Origin: Pestalotiopsis fici W106-1
Taxonomy: Eukaryota; Ascomycota; Sordariomycetes; Amphisphaeriales; Sporocadaceae
NCBI RefSeq assembly: GCF_000516985.1
Contig: NW_006917093.1
Location: 3,472,001 to 3,536,000, forward strand
Length of the DNA: 64,000 nt
Direction: 5' to 3'
Position 1 is the stretch's first letter; each line of letters starts with the position of its first letter. The translations under genes were made by a program, and so were the position numbers. This document shows positions 34,275 to 47,400 of this stretch, piece by piece. The notes beneath the pieces were generated by a model, which saw only the letters and a program-made list of their open reading frames with translations, searched no databases and was not told the origin of the DNA.

Positions 34275-35764
34275 ATGTCGTCGGATGCTAAGGCCCCGGT
34301 GGGCACGCCTGTCATTGACGGCACCAAGGACTACAAGCCTCTGCGAGGCAAGGGCTACGACCTGAAGAAGCCGCACATCACAGAGACCCCAATCACTTGG
34401 GGCAATTGGTACAAGCACGTCAACTGGTTGAACGTCACCTTCATTATCGGCGTCCCCCTGGCCGGCTGCATCGCTGCTTACTGGACTCCTCTTCACCTCT
34501 ACACTGCCATCTTTTCCGTGGTGTACTACTTCAACACCGGTCTCGGTATCACGGCTGGTAAGTCAACCAGAGCACATGACTGGGGCTCGCTCATCTGGGA
34601 GATATTGTTACTAACATTGCACAAAAAGGTTACCATCGTCTCTGGGCACACACTTCCTACAAGGCTTCTACCCCCCTCAAGATCTACCTCGCTGCCGTCG
34701 GTGCTGGTGCTGTGGAGGGTTCTATCAGATGGTGGTCTCGGGACCACCGTGCTCACCACCGATACACCGATACCGAGAAGGATCCCTACTCCGTTCGCAA
34801 GGGCCTCCTGTACTCTCACCTGGGATGGATGGTCATGAAGCAGAACCCCAAGCGTATTGGCCGTACCGACATTACTGATCTCAACGATGACCCTGTTGTT
34901 GTCTTCCAGCACACTCACTTTATCAAGTGTGTCATCGCCATGGGTCTTGTGTTCCCAATGCTGGTCTGCGGTCTTGGCTGGAATGACTGGGCTGGCGGTT
35001 TCATCTACGCCGGTATCCTCCGTATCTTCTTCGTCCAGCAGGCCACTTTCTGCGTCAACTCTCTGGCTCACTGGCTCGGTGACCAGCCTTTCGACGACCG
35101 CAACTCGCCCCGTGACCACGTCATTACTGCATTGGTTACTTTGGGTGAGGGTTACCACAACTTCCATCACGAGTTTCCCTCCGACTACCGCAACGCCATT
35201 GAGTGGTGGCAGTACGACCCCACCAAGTGGTCCATCTGGACCTGGAAGAAGCTCGGCCTCGCCTACGACCTCAAGCAGTTCCGCTCCAACGAGATCGAGA
35301 AGGGCCGTGTTCAGCAGCTGCAGAAGAAGCTTGACCAAAAGCGTGCTATTCTCGACTGGGGTACTCCTTTGGACCAGTTGCCCGTCATTCACTGGGACGA
35401 CTTCGTCGCCGAGTCCAAGAACGGCAAGGCTCTTGTTGCCATTGCTGGTGTCATTCACGACGTAACCGACTTCATCAAGGACCACCCCGGTGGCAAGGCT
35501 CTCATTTCCTCCGCCATTGGCAAGGACGCTACTGCCATCTTCAACGGTGGTGTCTACTTGCACTCTAACGCTGCTCACAACTTGTTGTCGACCATGCGTG
35601 TAGGTGTTCTCCGTGGTGGATGCGAGGTCGAAATCTGGAAGCGAGCACAGTCCGAGAACAAGGACACCATTGTTGTCAACGATTCGACTGGGCAGCGCAT
35701 TGTCCGAGCTGGCGACCAAGTCACTCGCCTTACACAGCCCATCTCGAGCGCAGAGGCTGCATGA
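34275..35764 (+). CDS. ole1: Acyl-CoA delta-9 desaturase fused to cytochrome b5 (Ole1 type)
   Basis: ER stearoyl-CoA desaturase that makes oleate/palmitoleate, with its own electron donor domain. Exons 34275-34557 and 34629-35764 give 472 aa. The three histidine boxes of the di-iron site are HRLWAH (97-102), HRAHH (about 134-138) and HNFHH (about 271-275); the 71-nt intron falls in the glycine codon just before the first box. Hydrophobic segments ([61 protein letters not shown]) give the usual four membrane passes. The C-terminal cytochrome b5 domain has the haem motif HPGG near residue 380 ([15 protein letters not shown]) and a second ligand in [11 protein letters not shown]. Codon use is strongly C-ending at wobble positions, as expected for high expression; a 397-codon antisense frame is a by-product. 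The ATG at 34275 gives the MSSDAKAP start. Confidence 0.97.
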
Positions 35765-37228
35765 GTAATGACACTGGAGGTTTAATAGGATTCAACAATT
35801 TGAACGAGGCAGTGTCTCGCAGAAGGGCACATGCATTGGAGGGATACAACAAAAGAATAGACTCGACAAGACTGTCAAGATTGTGTGGAGGGGTGTACCA
35901 CGTGATTTTTACGGGGCAGCTCAATTAACCACTCACGCTTGTGAGGTCCCGTTCTGTACATAGAATATCTATTTCGTCGTTGGACGGAAGCGAAGATTTG
36001 GCTTTTCCCATGGAGTTCAGGAGATTCTGGTTCACAACAACGGCGCATGATCAAAAGACTGATCAAATAGGACTGAAATTCATCAAAATAAACAAATCAC
36101 ATGATTAAAATTATCATAAACATCATAAATACTGATTTCTTATGTGCAAGTTTTTGTTAACGAATATGCTAAACTCAAGGTACTGTAATGTATGTAACTA
36201 GTGTTTTTAGTCTTCCCTACCAATTTAAGGCTAGGTAATTGTACTGCCCCAACATTATCGGCAGTCCGGGATAGAAAAAAAACCCAAGTCGAGTTGAAAA
36301 GAAAGTGGATCTCGCGGTTATTGGAGCGAGGCGAAAATGTTCGGTCTCACATGTCAATCAGCGTCCCAGTCGGTCCCCCAACGGATCGGTATTTTTCTTA
36401 AAAACCCTTGGCCGCTATCAGCCCTATGATGCAAGATGTAGTCTAGTTTCATTCAAGAAATTTGATGACGACCATGGACTTTTTACGTGCAGTGATCCTT
36501 GTCTGCCATTACATAGTCGCAAGTGACGCAAAATAGTGATTTACATGTCAATGGAGAGATGTGCACATGTGATTTTTATGTCACGGAACAATTGATCGCA
36601 TGATTGGGGGGACAAGACCGAGGAACGTAGGACAGACTGTAGACCTGTGGATCATTATCTCTCTAAGCTGGCCAAAGCATCAAATGGTATCTCAAGTAAT
36701 AGACAAGGGGAACCGTGAGCGACTCTTCTCAAAAGAGATAGTCCACAATGGGACGAGCGCAAATGCTTCCGCCGTTCCAGCCCTCCAGAAGCTGAATATG
36801 CCGATGGTCCTTGACTCAGACTCCCTCCTCCCCGACTCCCATGAAAGATACAACGCCGCGCCCTCACTGAGATCAAGGCACAAGGCTCCCATTCTTGGGT
36901 CTTGTCCTTTGGATCCCAGCCGAGGCAAATGCAGACCGCCAACTCCGCGTAATGCAACTCGTGTGAGAATATTCTTCGTAAGTCTTCATTTATAAACATG
37001 AAACACCAAACTCCTTTTTGACCAAGCTCGCTGCTGTCGGTCGAATTATTGTGAGAGAAAATCTGGGCGAGGCACCATGACGGTACACTATGCACCCATT
37101 TGAACTCCACGATGATGAAATCGGGACCTCGGTCGTCAGGTTTTGACAAAATGTGCAGAGCAATGTACATGATTGTTACATCCACGTCATAGCCGTGCCT
37201 TGCTCAACTGCAACACCCTGCCACTGAA
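35765..37228. other. Convergent 3' region without a recognised gene
   Basis: 1.46 kb between the stops of the desaturase and the SNF2-family gene. An AT-rich part lies at about 36070-36190. No supported gene. Confidence 0.5.
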
Positions 37229-40200
37229 TCATCTGAATAGACTACGCAAGTCCATGAGTTTCTGCTTTGCAGCTTCACCTTTGTCCATAGCCTTGCCACG
37301 ATTCATGGACAAGTTGGCTAGTCTGTTCTTCTTATCTTGGAGTGCCAGCATCTTCTCCTCTATACTGTTCTCCATGATGTAGCGGACGATATTCACTTCA
37401 CGCTTCTGACCGATTCGATGAACACGATCAACTGCCTGCGCCTCTGCGGCCGGATTGTACTGAGGCTCCATGACGTAAACATTATTGCCTGCAGTCAAGT
37501 TTAGGCCAAGACCTCCCGCTGTGATCGAGACAAGAATCACGTCGACTGCAGGATCATCACGGAACCTGTCCATGGCAGCTGTGCGGGCTATCCGAGTCAT
37601 CTTGCCGTCCAGTCGGGTGTAGACAATGCCCGCGTTGTCCAAGGCAATTTGGATCAGGTCGAGATGGGACGTCCAGCCTGAGAAAACCACCGACTTGAAC
37701 CGTGGCTCTTCTGGGCAGGCGTTGCTCTTCTCCTGCAATTTCAAGAGGTCCTCGACAAGTGCTTGTGTCTTGGTGTGCGGTCCACCATAACCATCAGTGT
37801 TCATTGATTTCTCCTTGGACGAACCCGTTGCATGGTGAGACTCATGTTCAGCTTCGGCCTTGTCTTTTCGTAGCTCAACCAGCCTGAGGTTGGCGTTTTC
37901 TTTTTGGCATACTGGGCAAGTTCCTAGCGACTGACCTCTAGTCCACTGGTCCCACAAAGGTTTACAAGAGGGACAGAAAAGGTGAAAGCAGGAAGATGAG
38001 ATATATCCGAGCAAATTCTCTTCGCGTTCGTTCTCGACATCGGATTCCTCACCGGCCGAGCTCAAAGACTTGCCACAGCTCGCACAGCCATCACTGTTGG
38101 TTTGAACCATGAGATCCCAGTTCTGATAGGCGCGGGCCTCTGAAAGTGCAGCCTTTTGAGCGTCGTTGTCGTCATCACTGTCGAGATCAATAGCCGATTC
38201 CTGTGTCATGCCTTGAACTGCTTGAAGATCGTCATTGTTTAGGAGTTCCTTGCCATGTGCCGAAATTAGACGGAGCCGGAGAATCGATTGCAGAATGTGG
38301 ATGTATGTTCTTCCACCGATCAACTTGTCTTGCCCACGGCTTATCACCTCGACCTTGTCCTGCGCCTGCTGTTCAAATAGCCTGTACAGCTTCGCCTCGG
38401 TCGGCGAGAATTGAAGTTTGACGATCTGATCCTTCCTGGGCGGCAGATGAATCTTATCCTTGAGACGACGGAGAGTAACGCTATCGACCAAAACCCGGAG
38501 CTTGGGGACAATCTCGGTATCGCAAGCCTTGAAAGGCTGAACAATGTATTGTGTAAAAGTGGTTTTGTTGTCGAAAGGCTTCAACCGGATAAAAGCCAGC
38601 AACGCGGCCAAATCGTCCAGCTTGTTCTGCACGGGCGTGCCAGTGACAGCCCAGCGACGATTTGCTTGAAGACGACAAATGGCTTTGAAAAGTAACGTGG
38701 ACTGCTCTCGGATCATATGCGCCTCATCAAGAGCGATTCTGAACCAACTAATGTCTTCTAGGGGGTGCGGTCCCTTGACACCTCTATGACGGGCACGAAG
38801 CTCGCTCGACACTGACCCGTAAGTCGTGATGACAAGATCAAAGTCGGCAAGCTTTCTCGCATCTTTGATGCGATTAGGTCCGTGGTAGATATAGTACTTG
38901 AATGTGCCGGGCTTGACATGCTCCTTTATCTGTATCTCCCAGTTTGCAACAGTGCTGAGCGGACAAACAAGAAGCGTGGCTCTCGAATTCAGGATAGGGG
39001 TTGTCAGCGCCAACGGCGTGGGGGCGGGCAGATCGAAGCCGCGACTGTGGCCATTCTTCTTTAGGGCAGGAGGTGGAGGTGGCTGCTCTGGTTGGCGTTT
39101 GGACCACTCTTCTCCAGCATCCAGTGAGCTCGTAATCAATGATAGAATGCTGAGTGTCTTGCCTAAACCCATCATATCCGCGAGAATACCGCCAAAAGTC
39201 TCGGACGGTGGTCGTTGAATCGTCTGACCGGTAATGACATTGTGATATGCCCTCTGTCCATTGTTGCCAAAGCGGACTCTCCAGAATGTATTGATCGCAT
39301 TGCCGCCATTGCCATTCAAGTCACAGGGACGTTCTCTCATGGTCATGAAATACAGGCCCTGTTTCTGATGCGGAAGTAGCTCCGAGGTTATTCTGGCATC
39401 GGGTTCCATCTCAGGCAAATCCTCGCTTCTGGTAAGAGAGTCAAAAACTCCCATGACTTCGCTACGAACTTCCTCGACGGTTCTGGATATTTGCGGATAC
39501 GAAATGGCTGCTGGAGCTGGAACAAACTGTGCTCTAACAGGGGGGGCTTGCTGCCGGATGTCTCCTGCCATTGGGTTCTCGTACTTGATTCCCTTCTCTA
39601 CCATGGTAGGATGTATCAACTTCAAGCCCTTTGAAAAGAGATGCTTGGCTACCGGTCGCGATGATTTTCGTGGGCCATACAGGATACAGTTGAAAGCAAG
39701 AGCCAAAGAAACTGGCTGTCCGACTTGCTCACCGGGCCGTCGGGGCCGGCTGGGAAGCTTGCTCTCAGTACGAAGGGTGACGTGCGCAGAATCGAGTAAT
39801 GGTGAAAGACCAAGTGCTGTTTGCCCATCGACTCTACCAACCACCTGTCGCGTGTGGTCTTTGGCTAAAATGACATTGGTTGGGTCGCCCTGCCTTCGAC
39901 TCAACATTATCTTGACCTGAGGCCACCACTGGTCGTTCAAGGCACGCTGGCCTGGCTTTGGGCTAGGGATCAAATCAAAGTTGATCCTTGCATTCTGTAG
40001 CTGTCCAAAACAGACCTCTTGCTCCCTTGCGTCGATAACCTCCAATATGTCGCCATCGTCATCGACTAGCACTTTGTTAGTGTCGCGACCTGGGCGCCTA
40101 GACACCGATGATTAGAGGTTTAGACTTACGGCTGAGATCGACAGTGTCGACACGCTGGAGTGCGGGATTCTTGGCAGCCTCCTCTCGTTTGTCCTTGACG

Positions 40201-40862
40201 TATTGGCCTAGCATGCCGCTCCCGCCGCCACCACCACCACCAAAGCCCGAGGAAGTTGGATCGTCCCCGTCAGTATCTACCTTTCGGCGCTTGATCTGGG
40301 GCATGGATGTTCGTGCTTGTACATTGTTCATTCGCTCGAACATGTTGCCGAAGCCGTTGACTGGAGTGTGCGCGTGACTGTGGATGGCGCTGTCTGGATC
40401 TTGTGGAAAGAAAGACGATGGAGTGCTTGCGCTTGAACCTGTGCCATCATTGGGACTCGAGAACTGAAAGTCTAGAAAACGCATATCGCTCGAGTTTGCA
40501 TTGCCATTTGTTTCTTCACTCTGCGCGGTCGTTGGTGGCTTTGTTGGAGCTGCATAACCCTTGGGATTTAGCAAGAGAGCCGGATTGATGGGCATATTCG
40601 GGGCAGGGGCACTGCTCGCGGCAGGCGAGCCATTCGCAAAGTTGTTCGGGGGGTGAAAGCCTTTGTACTTGTCAATAAAGATATCTTCTTCATGTTGGAT
40701 TTGGTCAAGATCATTATCATCGCGCGTGTACTGCTTGCGCCAAACCAGATCTGCTTTGTGCTGAGGAATCTCCTCGCTGTGGCTTCGACGCTTGCCGAGC
40801 GCTGTAGTTGAGGCCCTGGGAGAATGGTGGGCTTTACCATAAGTGTGGTTCCCCGAAGCCAT
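37229..40862 (-). CDS. SNF2-family RING ATPase, RAD5/HLTF (SMARCA3)-like
   Basis: Nuclear DNA-dependent ATPase with a RING finger inserted between its helicase lobes, as in Rad5/Rad16/HLTF enzymes of DNA-damage tolerance and chromatin work. Exons 40862-40130 and 40089-37229 give 1197 aa. The first 230 residues are disordered with a Gly run. From about 245, VDDDGDILEVIDAREQEVCFGQLQNARI looks like a HIRAN-type or related N-terminal domain, which I cannot confirm. Helicase motifs: I DMMGLGKTLS (about 550), II DEAHMI (about 700), III RRWAVTGTPVQNKLDDL. RING: CASCGKS through CFHLFCPSCKPLW to CPVCQ (about 910-975). Motifs V-VI: SITAGGLGLNLTAGNNV and QAVDRVHRIGQKREVN. The intron is only 40 nt (GTAAGT, CTAATC branch, CCCAG). 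A nearer TAG would break the frame. The ATG at 40862 is the first in frame. Confidence 0.9.
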
Positions 40863-43800
40863 GATAGCTGCCTTGTAGTGCACCGGCTGCCGGTGACCAG
40901 TGCGGCTGAATGCAGTTGTCGTCTTCAAGCAGCAGTGGTAGAACAGGACCTCATCACAAAGGCCAAACGGTTTGTTCTAACCTAGGTAGGAGCTCTCTGC
41001 ACGTAGCTGTAGTATCATCAATGCGCGCGCGCGGGTGGGCGACCGGGCGGATCTGCGCGTTGCGCCCCAGAGCTTCCAAGTCGAATGGGCTTTGTTACAG
41101 GGGCGCGTTCGTGCCACGAGTCGAGAAGTAACGAATTCGAGGCTGTGCGTTCCCTTGTTTGCCGGGTAATGTTCTGGTTTATCCCCCAACGCGACGTCGA
41201 AAATAAAGAAAGAAGGGTGTATGGTCCGGAATACTGAGGCCGGGGATGATTGACGGGAGGTAACTTGAGTTCGGATGGTGGGGCAGCAGCAATGAGCGCA
41301 ACCACAGGTGAATTAATTCCAGAACTAACAGCCGAAGGCGATTTTGGGGATGAATTGTCCCAGAATGAAAGGGCGTCTTATTCTATGTTAAAGACGAGTG
41401 AGAAAGAGAGAGAAAATTTTCAAAGTGTGGCAATGTATCCCAAGGCAGAAGGGAGATGGTGATTCTATTTTAGGTTATCTTTTTTTTTGTCTCCCTCTTC
41501 TTCTTGCCTTGGGCGCAAGGCAGTAGCCGCATCAAGCGAACGAGTTGATTGTGTAATGGAGGTAATAAGTTGCAGTCAGTGCCCGCAGGTGCGCGTACCT
41601 GTACCTGCTAGGCGCTTTGAAATCTGGTGGTGTTTTTTTCTGGCCTTGGCCCGAAATGTGCTTGATTACAAGATAAAGGGAAATCTCACCAGGAAGGAAC
41701 GCCAGGCTGGCAACGATGGCGCAAAAAAAAAAAGAGGTTGGCAAGATACGGACGAGAGAATAAAAGATAATTCAGGTTACAACGTGCCTGGTCATTCTCA
41801 TCATGTTCCGCACAATCGAGCTCAAACAGCGCGCCGCTCTTTCTTGGGTAGGTAAGTAGAGAAAATTGTTCGAGTCACGCGGCCCTTGACATAGCAGAGA
41901 GATGTGGATATGCACCATAGCTACATTACTGTCGGGCAAGAAAGGCTTCAGATGATCATCCCACGTCGGCTCAAGGTTGCATCCGCTCCAAGGCTATACC
42001 TACTCGATTGCCATCATGTATCCAGGGACCTTTTTCTTACACGAAAACACCTCCATACCTCAGGTAGAGGGGTGTGTCTTGGGGGTCTTCCCGTCCTACC
42101 CTGCGCATCAAGTATATAGATGGGACACTATATACTGACTGCCTTGTGCATCCCAAGCCTACTTTTTTTTTTTTTTTTTTTTTGAACAGGTACAATTCGG
42201 AAAGCGTCACACTTGTTTCCTGCCGTAGTCTGCTGTCCGCAGTCGGTCCGCAATCAAAACTAGAACAGAGTATTTCACCTAGATATATGACAAAGTTTGG
42301 TCGCGTCAAAGCTGCATCAGCATTTCTCCAGACATGGTCAAGGTAGTTAGTTCGAGGGTTCTACGTCGGCGATATGTACGAGAATGCTGTTAGCTATGCC
42401 CGGCATATAGGTTATTCTCTTGGTGGTCGGTCGATGTCTACCTACCATGCAACCCATCTAAGAGGTAGCCCATTAGCCCCGTCGCCCTTTGTCCTGGATA
42501 GAGAAAGATATTCTCTGCCCAACTTACCGAGTTGGTATATTGCATGACCCCTACATTTCCCATTGGGGATGTTCCCAGTTTCCATTTAGACCAGGGCCAT
42601 GACTGGTAACTGGCGTGGGATAGATGGAGCAACTCTTCCCGCGCAAAAGTCGCAAGCTCTATCGGTCCCATGATCAATGACGAACTATTGGCGGCGTCCC
42701 CTAACCTCATATTGATTAGTTGGAGTGTCCACGTGCCCATGCAAGCCTGAGAAGAGAGACCCCCGATTTTGCCTTGGGTGTTTAGTTCGGGGAACGACTA
42801 GATACAGAACAAGTAAGTCGGGTTTTTGCAAGTGGAACAAATGTCTTGGCTTGAGGCCTGGCATGCTGTGGTGGTACATGCATGTATGGTAGGGACAAAG
42901 GGTAATAAACGGCTTTCAACGGGCAAACTACTCTGTACATATCGGCGAGGATACATGTTCGTAGGCAGGCTAGTTATGTGCTTGTTCTGCATTTGAGTTG
43001 ACCCTCTTTGGTTTTGATTTTCCGCATGGACGTGAGACCGCCCAGTCATCTGATGTATCTACTAGGTGATGGCCAAGTGCGGATGTCCGAAGAAGATTCA
43101 CTCTCATACATCTCCCATGAAAAAAAAGGGAAAAAAGAAAAAAGAACACCCGCCCTTCAAGCATTAGTCACTAACCACCCTTTGAAAATTCTCATCAGTG
43201 CATGCTTAAGATACCGATACATGATATCAACGACAGTTTATTGCATATGCTTCGTGGTCTCTGGCACAATGTGTGTATAAGTACAATGGTAGCAACGTAC
43301 ACTGTTGACCCAATCTTTCAAGAAGTACCAAGACATCAATCATCGTACAAGTATAACGCCAGCATCCTCACCTTAAACAAGTTGATTTTTCCCCCAGAAA
43401 TATTTTGAACCCTTGCTCGCCATCGCTCGCTGAGCATCAGTGATAAGTCACCCCGCGTGACCATTGCCGCAAAAGAGCGCAGTGCTCTGCCACCCGCTGG
43501 CTTAGCAGGTATTGATGACCCATTGCAAGGGTCATCAGCATGAGCAGGAGGAGGGATAAAAAAAAAAAGCGCCAATTTGCTTCCGTACAAAGTTGATCAA
43601 TCGTGAATGCGATAACTCCGACTTTTCCGATGCTGATTTACCGCCAGGCCAGATGATCTCAAGTCCTTGTTTCAGGACATATAAGATGCCGCTGTTCGGT
43701 TCTGTTGAGGCGTGCTGTGATAACCCCTTGGGCCTATTGTAGGAAGACAGACATGAGCCTTCTCTCTGTTCCGTAGTGTCTGTAGTGGTGCAAGGTGATG

Positions 43801-43974
43801 CATAATAGTAGTGCGCTTGCCTCATGTACGTGGGTAGTAGTGTGTAGTCTGCATGACAGGGCCCCGTTTATGGGGTCTACCCTATCCCTTTTTGGTGCTT
43901 TTGTCTCCAATTTTCTCTCTGTCTTGTTTCTTCTTTTTCGTCGTCAATGCTATTTCACCCCATTTTTTTGCATA
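40863..43974. other. 3.1-kb stretch without a recognised gene
   Basis: Upstream region of the SNF2-family gene and beyond. Contains a CCTAGGTA motif near 40980, a GCGC run near 41022, and T21 at 42163-42183. No frame with family resemblance. Confidence 0.5.
42163..42183. repeat. Homopolymer T21
   Basis: Uninterrupted run read directly, in intergenic sequence. Confidence 0.95.
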
Positions 43975-44466
43975 TCAACCTAGGCCGTTTTGCTTGTCAG
44001 CCACGGCCTCTGTCTTGATAACAATTTCGTGCCGAAGGCCGGAGCAGTGCTCGGCTACGGCAGCGTGCTCATGAGGGTGGTGCTCTCGGCCGCGGCTTCG
44101 TGTTCTCTGTCGTCTTCTTTTGGGGAGCTCTTGTGAATGAGGTGACCGAGATCTTGAAGGGCTCTGGCTCCTGTGCCGGGCAATCAGCCGTGCCATGCGC
44201 AGAATCTTGCGTCGCGTGGGCGACAATGATGCATCCCTCATGCGCGACACGTTCCTCGAGCCGTCCAGGCGAGACGTCGACCGGAATCGGGAACGGCCTC
44301 GAAATGTCGTAGACTCGCCCGAGGGCACTTGTCTTGTGGTGACTGTCAAGAAGGGTGCGGGGCTTCGGCGTCGTTTGCGACCTCGCTGGTCCGCCTCAGC
44401 CGACGACAGGGTCGTTAAATAGACCTCTGTCGTCAGTCTCTCAGTCCCAAGAGTTTGAGTGTCCAT
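43975..44466 (-). CDS. Possible RS-rich small protein, 163 aa
   Basis: Open frame from the ATG at 44466. The middle is strongly basic with Arg-Ser repeats (RGRSRFRSTSRLDGSR, RHRSQSPSRSRSPHS, RRQRTRSRGREHH), as in SR-type or other disordered nuclear proteins. Typical phosphorylatable SP sites (LSPTRRK, SQSPSRS) are present. The frame stays open about 80 codons upstream without another ATG, so an N-terminal exon may be missing. No globular domain and no RRM are visible. Arg/Ser bias can arise by chance in GC-rich antisense sequence, so this is a candidate only. It is the best coding candidate in the 8.4 kb between the SNF2-family and RRM genes. Confidence 0.4.
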   Translation of the reverse strand: MDTQTLGTERLTTEVYLTTLSSAEADQRGRKRRRSPAPFLTVTTRQVPSGESTTFRGRSRFRSTSRLDGSRNVSRMRDASLSPTRRKILRMARLIARHRSQSPSRSRSPHSQELPKRRRQRTRSRGREHHPHEHAAVAEHCSGLRHEIVIKTEAVADKQNGLG

Positions 44467-47400
44467 CCTCTTGGATACGATATCGTTCTCTCCAGGAGTT
44501 GTAACTAGATTGTTGGAAAAGAAGAGCAAGGTGTGTTGTTGGAGGAGTAGACTCTTTATACTACTCCTATATCCGTCGGTAGCAGCGCGAGATAGTCCCC
44601 AGACCGCGTCTACAGCCTCATATAGAGTGGAGGCCTGCGGTGGTGTCTGGTGGAGTTGGTGGAACAACGCCTGAACAATAAAGCCAAGGGTGTTTGTTCT
44701 AATAATCTGCAACTGGTATGGGCCAACGGGAGGGGAAAGTTTATGTCAGGATGGTCTCGGGAAATGGTTTGTGACAAATATAACTCTCATCAGAAAAGTC
44801 GCTGGCTCCGAGGGAATGTCAATGATGTAAATTCGTCCTTTAGTGACGGATTGATTGAAGCAACGGGAAAGGGATGATTCTGGATGGGTGTTTGGCTCCT
44901 TTATGGATTGGCGAACGAGCCACCCATGGGCAGGGATGAAGTTCAATGGATTGATCACTCAGCCAGGGAGAGGTTCTAAGGTGAAACCACCTAGCATAAG
45001 ACAGCCAAGGGAAACCAAAATACTAATGAGCAGAGGTGCCGATCGCATAGCGAGAGCCATGTGCTTTTTGGGGAACTTTATCAATGCTGCTCACCTACAT
45101 ACTACTAGTCTACGAACATGCCTACATTTTTAGACGGCGTCAGCTTTCGGGGATCCTTAGATCATGGCCGGGGCATGGTGCTTCTGCGCCGAGTGATCCG
45201 ACACGATTGGTCAGCCTGGATAGCTATGAACTCTCATGCCTCTGCCACCCCATTGAACAATAACCGGGCCAGAAGTCTAAATCATCCCACGACGACTCGG
45301 TCCTGCCCATACACAAACAGATGCTGCTGCTTGCCGGGCACTAACACTGGCATCGTCGTTCTCCTCGCAGCTTTGGGGTTGTTCGAAAATGCTGGAGCGT
45401 GCATGAGGTAGTTCAGACATGTAGGCAGATAGGTAGGGATGTTTGGCATATGGTGCCATGACGGCCGGTTCCAATCGTGCTATTCAACCTCGGGTGCAAC
45501 TCAAAAGTTCTGCTTGGAAGTTATTGACTATATCATTCGAAGCGCAGCTTCTGTACGAGACAAGAAGCGTTTGGAGAAACAGACAAGAAAGTCTCGGCGA
45601 TTTGTCTGCAGCTACGTGCTGCTCGCGTGATGGCCTGATGACGATTTTTATTAATAATGTTAAGGAACTAAACGACTTCCATGTCGAGAGCCCGTGTGCT
45701 GGTCATCTCCGGCCCTCCTTGGCATTGGATTCATGGATTCGGATTCCTATGGGCACCTACCAAGGCCTAAACGCCTCTCGGCATGAGCATTGTTGCACCA
45801 CCAAGCTAAAAGGGGGGAGCTTAACGGCTATGCTCTCGAGACTTGCGAAAGAGTGTTGGTAAACAGCGGTTTGTATGTAACTCAACCCTTTGAACTCTAA
45901 AATTCTGCAAGGACACGGGTGAATGGCGATGAGAAACAGCTTGAGACAACTGGAATGAGAGGGGGTGGGTGCGAAAACTATACTTTTGTACTCTCCGAGT
46001 CCGTTCTAACCCACGGCAGTACATTGTGTATGCCAGTCTGGTACCTCCTACTACTACTGAGGCGGCGCCATGTCGTATGGAAGTCATACCAAGATGGCCC
46101 TCAGTGGCTCATATCTCGATCGATCTTGGGGGCTAACTATCATGGAGGGAGGCACTCATATATCACCAGTCCTTGTTGGAAATGCGGGGGAGCATTAGTA
46201 GGTTGAGGCGCATTTCCCGGAGCAGACTACCTTGATAGCACCAGGCAGATTTGACATTCTTGCAGCTTGTCGGGTGAAGGAAAGAAAGCTGTATCTTCTG
46301 ATGAATGCTATGCGTCGGCTCTCGCCTGCGCCGAAACTCCAAACCTTTCTTTGCTGCAATGTAGCTACCCAAAAGGAAAGGGACAGTTTTTATTGCGATA
46401 TAATTTCACTCGAGCAATGTGGCCTGGGCTGGAAATCGAGGTAGAAAGAAGCAGGGCCATTGTTCTAGAATGCCTTTAGTCAACTGCCTTCTCTGCCTTC
46501 TCCACCTTGTCGACCAGAGCGTACGTGGTACCAAGTAGAATACCTGGGAAAAATTCCTTGACTCTCAGGTAATATGACCCACAGAGATTACCTTTGCAGT
46601 CAGAACAATAAATACATTCATATTCTTACAATTGATATCAAGTAAGCCAGCAAATCGAAAGACTGGCCTAAACATTACACAGTCTTCTCCCCTCCTTCAT
46701 TTCTTCCTTCTTCTTCTTCTTCATCATCATCATTCTACTTATACTACTACATACTTGGGAAATGGAAACCATAAGGCTGAGTGCGCCCATGTACAAGCGG
46801 CCCTCAAAAAGCACCGATGAGCTTGCTCGACGGCGGCCAGCGCTCGCCCCGCTACCCAAGATTTATTTAAGGTATGATCGCAAGCAGGTATGCATTTCCA
46901 GGACTATGTATAGCTGAGCGACTGGAGGAGCCCTGCACCGTCACATGCCACAAAGCACCTTTTTCTTTTTCTTTTCTATTAACCATAATTTCTGTCTTTC
47001 GTGCGATTTGAGGGCTGCGCCATAATTGTGCCTTTGGTAGCCATCGTTTGGATCACAGCATCCCGTGGCCATATCAGGCGTCATTGCTGGCGAGCATTGA
47101 GCCCCTATCATTGTCAGCGCTGCAAGCAAGGATCAATAGGGGCGGTCTGGTTTTTGTTCTTTATCAATGGAATTCAAAGCCAAAGGCGGCTGGGGATCCA
47201 AGCTGACAGGGCAATGGTGTCTGCAGGGTATCTTGAGCGCCCCGTAAGGGGTAGCTCTAGAGCTATCCTTGTGGCGTTCGACACCGTGCCCTGAGATGCT
47301 TCTTTGATCTCTTCTAGAAGGTGGTTGCAGACTTGTTGAATGTCTAGGTAGCCAGGCCAGGGTTGTCAACACCATGAATGCGCGTAGCTTGGACGCGGGA

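Noticed and set aside
34526..35719. 397-codon antisense open frame over the desaturase
   Set aside because: It mirrors a strongly biased, highly expressed gene whose histidine boxes and haem motif are clear on the plus strand; its translation is low-complexity and matches no family.
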